Below, piece by piece: positions 62,505 to 64,000 of a DNA stretch of 64,000 nucleotides. Within the stretch, counting starts at the first letter, position 1. Every line of letters starts with the position of its first letter. The stretch is from Bacillota bacterium (lineage in GTDB: Bacteria; Bacillota; Clostridia; Peptostreptococcales; Anaerovoracaceae). The position numbers were made by a program, and so were the translations under genes. The stretch lies in contig JAEDDI010000001.1 of the NCBI GenBank assembly GCA_016293805.1, positions 1-64,000 on the forward strand, read 5' to 3'. The notes under the pieces were generated by a model. That model was not told the origin of the DNA. It searched no databases and saw nothing but the letters and a program-made list of their open reading frames with translations.

Positions 62505-63269
62505 ATGAAATTAATCACTTGGAATGTTAACGGCTTCAGAGCAGTACTAAAGAAGGGCTTTGAAGACTTTTTTTATTCGCAGAACGCTGATGTATTTGCG
62601 ATACAGGAGACTAAGATGCAGGAGGGACAGGCAGATTTTGCTCCTGATGGATACGATGCAGTATATAACAGTGCACTGAAGAAGGGGTATTCCGGAACTG
62701 CTGTATTCTACAGCGAAAAACTAAAAGAAAGACTGATAGATATCAGAAAAGGCATCAACGGACTTCACAATGACGAAGGCAGGGTAATTACTATGGAGTT
62801 TGATTCATTCTATTTTGTAAACTGTTATGTTCCCAATGCCCAGAACGAACTGGCTAGAATTGACTACAGAATGGTATTTGAAGATGATATGCGAAATTAT
62901 CTCAAAGAACTGGATTCAAAGAAACCAGTAATATACTGCGGCGATCTTAATGTGGCACATACTGAAATTGATCTTAAAAACCCTAAGACAAACCGTGGAA
63001 ATGCCGGTTTTTCCGATGAGGAGCGCGGTAAATTCACTGAACTTCTTGATGAGGGATTTGCTGATGTATGGAGAAGAAACAATGAAGGTGTTGAAGGAGT
63101 ATACTCCTGGTGGAGCTACAGATTTAAGGCAAGAGAAAAGAATGCAGGATGGAGGATTGACTATTTTATAGTATCCGAAAGACTTATGGACAAGGTGACT
63201 GATGTAAAGATAATGACTGATGTTACAGGTTCAGACCACTGCCCTGTAATGGTAGAAATTGAAATATAG
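62505..63269 (+). CDS. exoA: Exodeoxyribonuclease III / AP endonuclease
   Basis: A 254-residue ExoIII-family nuclease that cuts at abasic sites, the step after uracil removal by Ung. WNVNGFRAVLKKGF, IQETKMQEGQ, YCGDLNVAHTEIDLKNP, GWRIDYFIVS and SDHCPVMVEI are the expected metal and catalytic motifs in order. The ATG at 62505 follows AAGGAG; an ATG at 62487 is rejected as it lies before that site. Full length. Confidence 0.95.
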   Translation: MKLITWNVNGFRAVLKKGFEDFFYSQNADVFAIQETKMQEGQADFAPDGYDAVYNSALKKGYSGTAVFYSEKLKERLIDIRKGINGLHNDEGRVITMEFDSFYFVNCYVPNAQNELARIDYRMVFEDDMRNYLKELDSKKPVIYCGDLNVAHTEIDLKNPKTNRGNAGFSDEERGKFTELLDEGFADVWRRNNEGVEGVYSWWSYRFKAREKNAGWRIDYFIVSERLMDKVTDVKIMTDVTGSDHCPVMVEIEI

Positions 63270-63279
63270 AAAAAGCTAT

Positions 63280-63316
63280 AAAAAAAAGGACAGCGGAAGC
63301 TGTCCTGAATTTTTAT
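63280..63316. terminator. Bidirectional terminator between exoA and pta
   Basis: AGGACAGC, loop GGAA, GCTGTCCT. Eight A precede the stem, giving a strong U tract for the leftward pta transcript, and TTTTT follows three bases after it for exoA. Confidence 0.9.
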
Positions 63317-63319
63317 AAA

Positions 63320-64000
63320 TTATGCAAGTGCTACTGTGATGATAGCCATTGTATATACTTCGTCTGCGTTGCATCCTCTTGAAAGGTCATTAATAGGAGC
63401 GTTAAGTCCCTGCATGATAGGACCGTAAGCTGCATATCCGCCAAGGTGCTGAAGAATCTTATAGCCTATGTTTGCAGCATTGATGTCAGGGAATACGAAT
63501 ACTGTTGCCTGTCCTGCAACTTCTGAACCCTTGCACTTCTGAGCTGCAACTACAGGATTTACTGCTGCGTCAAGCTGCATTTCTCCGTCAATCTTGTACT
63601 GTGGCGCTCTTTCCTGAGCAAGCTTTGTAGCTTCTCTTACCTTGTCAACGTCTTCACCTGCACCTGAACCGAATGTTGAGTATGAAAGCATAGCAACCTT
63701 AGGATCTATACCAAAGATTTCAGCTGTTCTTGCATATTCAACTGCTGCTTCTGCAAGTTCATCAGCTGTAGGCTTGATGTTGATAGCCGGGTCTCCCATG
63801 CAAAGCATAGGGCAGCCTTCCTTAACCATGATGTAGCATGATGATACACTCTTGTATCCAGGTTTGCACTTGATAAGCTGAAGAGCAGGTCTTACTGTAT
63901 CAGCAGTAGTGTATGTTGCACCGCCAAGAAGAGCGTCAGCGATACCTGCCTTAACAAGCATTGTACCAAAATATGCTCCTCCAAGAAGAGCTTCTCTGCA
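63320..64000 (-). CDS. pta: Phosphate acetyltransferase (partial, N-terminus beyond window)
   Basis: The C-terminal two thirds of phosphotransacetylase, which interconverts acetyl-CoA and acetyl phosphate in the Pta-Ack route to acetate and ATP. VKAGIADALLGGATYTTADT, RPALQLIK, SYSTFGSGAGEDVDKV and the end VFPDINAANIGYKILQHLGG with YGPIMQGLNAPINDLSRG match Pta. The reading frame continues to the window edge upstream of the first internal Met. The smooth codon choice suggests high expression, as expected for a fermenter. Confidence 0.95.
   Translation of the reverse strand, partial: CREALLGGAYFGTMLVKAGIADALLGGATYTTADTVRPALQLIKCKPGYKSVSSCYIMVKEGCPMLCMGDPAINIKPTADELAEAAVEYARTAEIFGIDPKVAMLSYSTFGSGAGEDVDKVREATKLAQERAPQYKIDGEMQLDAAVNPVVAAQKCKGSEVAGQATVFVFPDINAANIGYKILQHLGGYAAYGPIMQGLNAPINDLSRGCNADEVYTMAIITVALA

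Noticed and set aside
1..64000. CRISPR array or tRNA genes
   Set aside because: No set of regularly spaced direct repeats and no cloverleaf-like sequence with the usual T-loop was noticed on either strand; this is a reading by eye and not a search result.

Overview
The window is densely coded, low-to-moderate GC DNA from an anaerobic Gram-positive bacterium of the Clostridia (Eubacteriales). This rests on an IspH-ribosomal protein S1 fusion, a clostridial dgt/dnaG/rpoD/trmK/nif3 neighbourhood, a class A RNase P RNA, a Firmicutes-type Tad (type IVb) pilus operon, a sortase-assembled pilus operon, and strong AGGAGG-type ribosome binding sites. No tRNA, insertion sequence, prophage or CRISPR array was seen. 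The exact genus cannot be told from the window.

Layout. 1-1494 (minus): a radical SAM gene running off the left edge behind a GME-fold-like gene. 1590-5428: ung followed by four poorly characterised genes (DUF2207-like membrane protein, Sel1 repeats, WG repeats, CpXC zinc protein). 5471-10365: sbcD-sbcC plus a transglutaminase-like protein. 10389-10943 (minus): flavodoxin-like oxidoreductase. 11070-19002: seven tightly packed genes, proA-ilvA-unknown-arsC-like-DUF523-rarA-ispH/rpsA. 19228-27979: a sortase-pilus operon with its own signal peptidase, a 1,185-residue adhesin, a major and a minor pilin and two sortases. 28129-30573: a secreted subtilase. 30677-32378: a predicted cyclic-di-GMP-I riboswitch followed by two membrane-anchored acidic proteins and a 57-residue membrane protein. 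32512-34198: mtaB and a HIT protein.

34290-40788: phosphoglucomutase, a DUF975 membrane protein, then an ATP-grasp ligase, an aspartate racemase and a MurE-type ligase that together look like a peptidoglycan D-aspartate branch module, and an EcsC-like protein. 40893-47761: nine-gene Tad pilus operon (tadZ, tadA, tadB, tadC, flp, three pseudopilin-like genes, DUF6382). 47832-54723: three translationally coupled genes led by a 1,622-residue protein that joins HD, helical-repeat, NadD-like nucleotidyltransferase, GNAT-like and phosphoribosyltransferase-like regions. They are followed by an LDH/MDH-like dehydrogenase and a flavodoxin-like protein. This is the strongest candidate for an undescribed system; its promoter is followed by a perfect 10-bp inverted repeat. 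54808-62128: small membrane protein, M16 protease, dut, dgt, dnaG, rpoD, trmK, nif3. 62141-62480: rnpB, then exoA. 63320 to the right edge (minus): pta.

Three surface-attachment modules (sortase pilus, c-di-GMP-riboswitch-linked membrane proteins, Tad pilus) lie within 30 kb, suggesting a host- or surface-associated organism. Most operons end in recognisable intrinsic terminators and begin with near-consensus sigma-A promoters with 17-bp spacers. Functional names rest on motifs read by eye; no database search was run.
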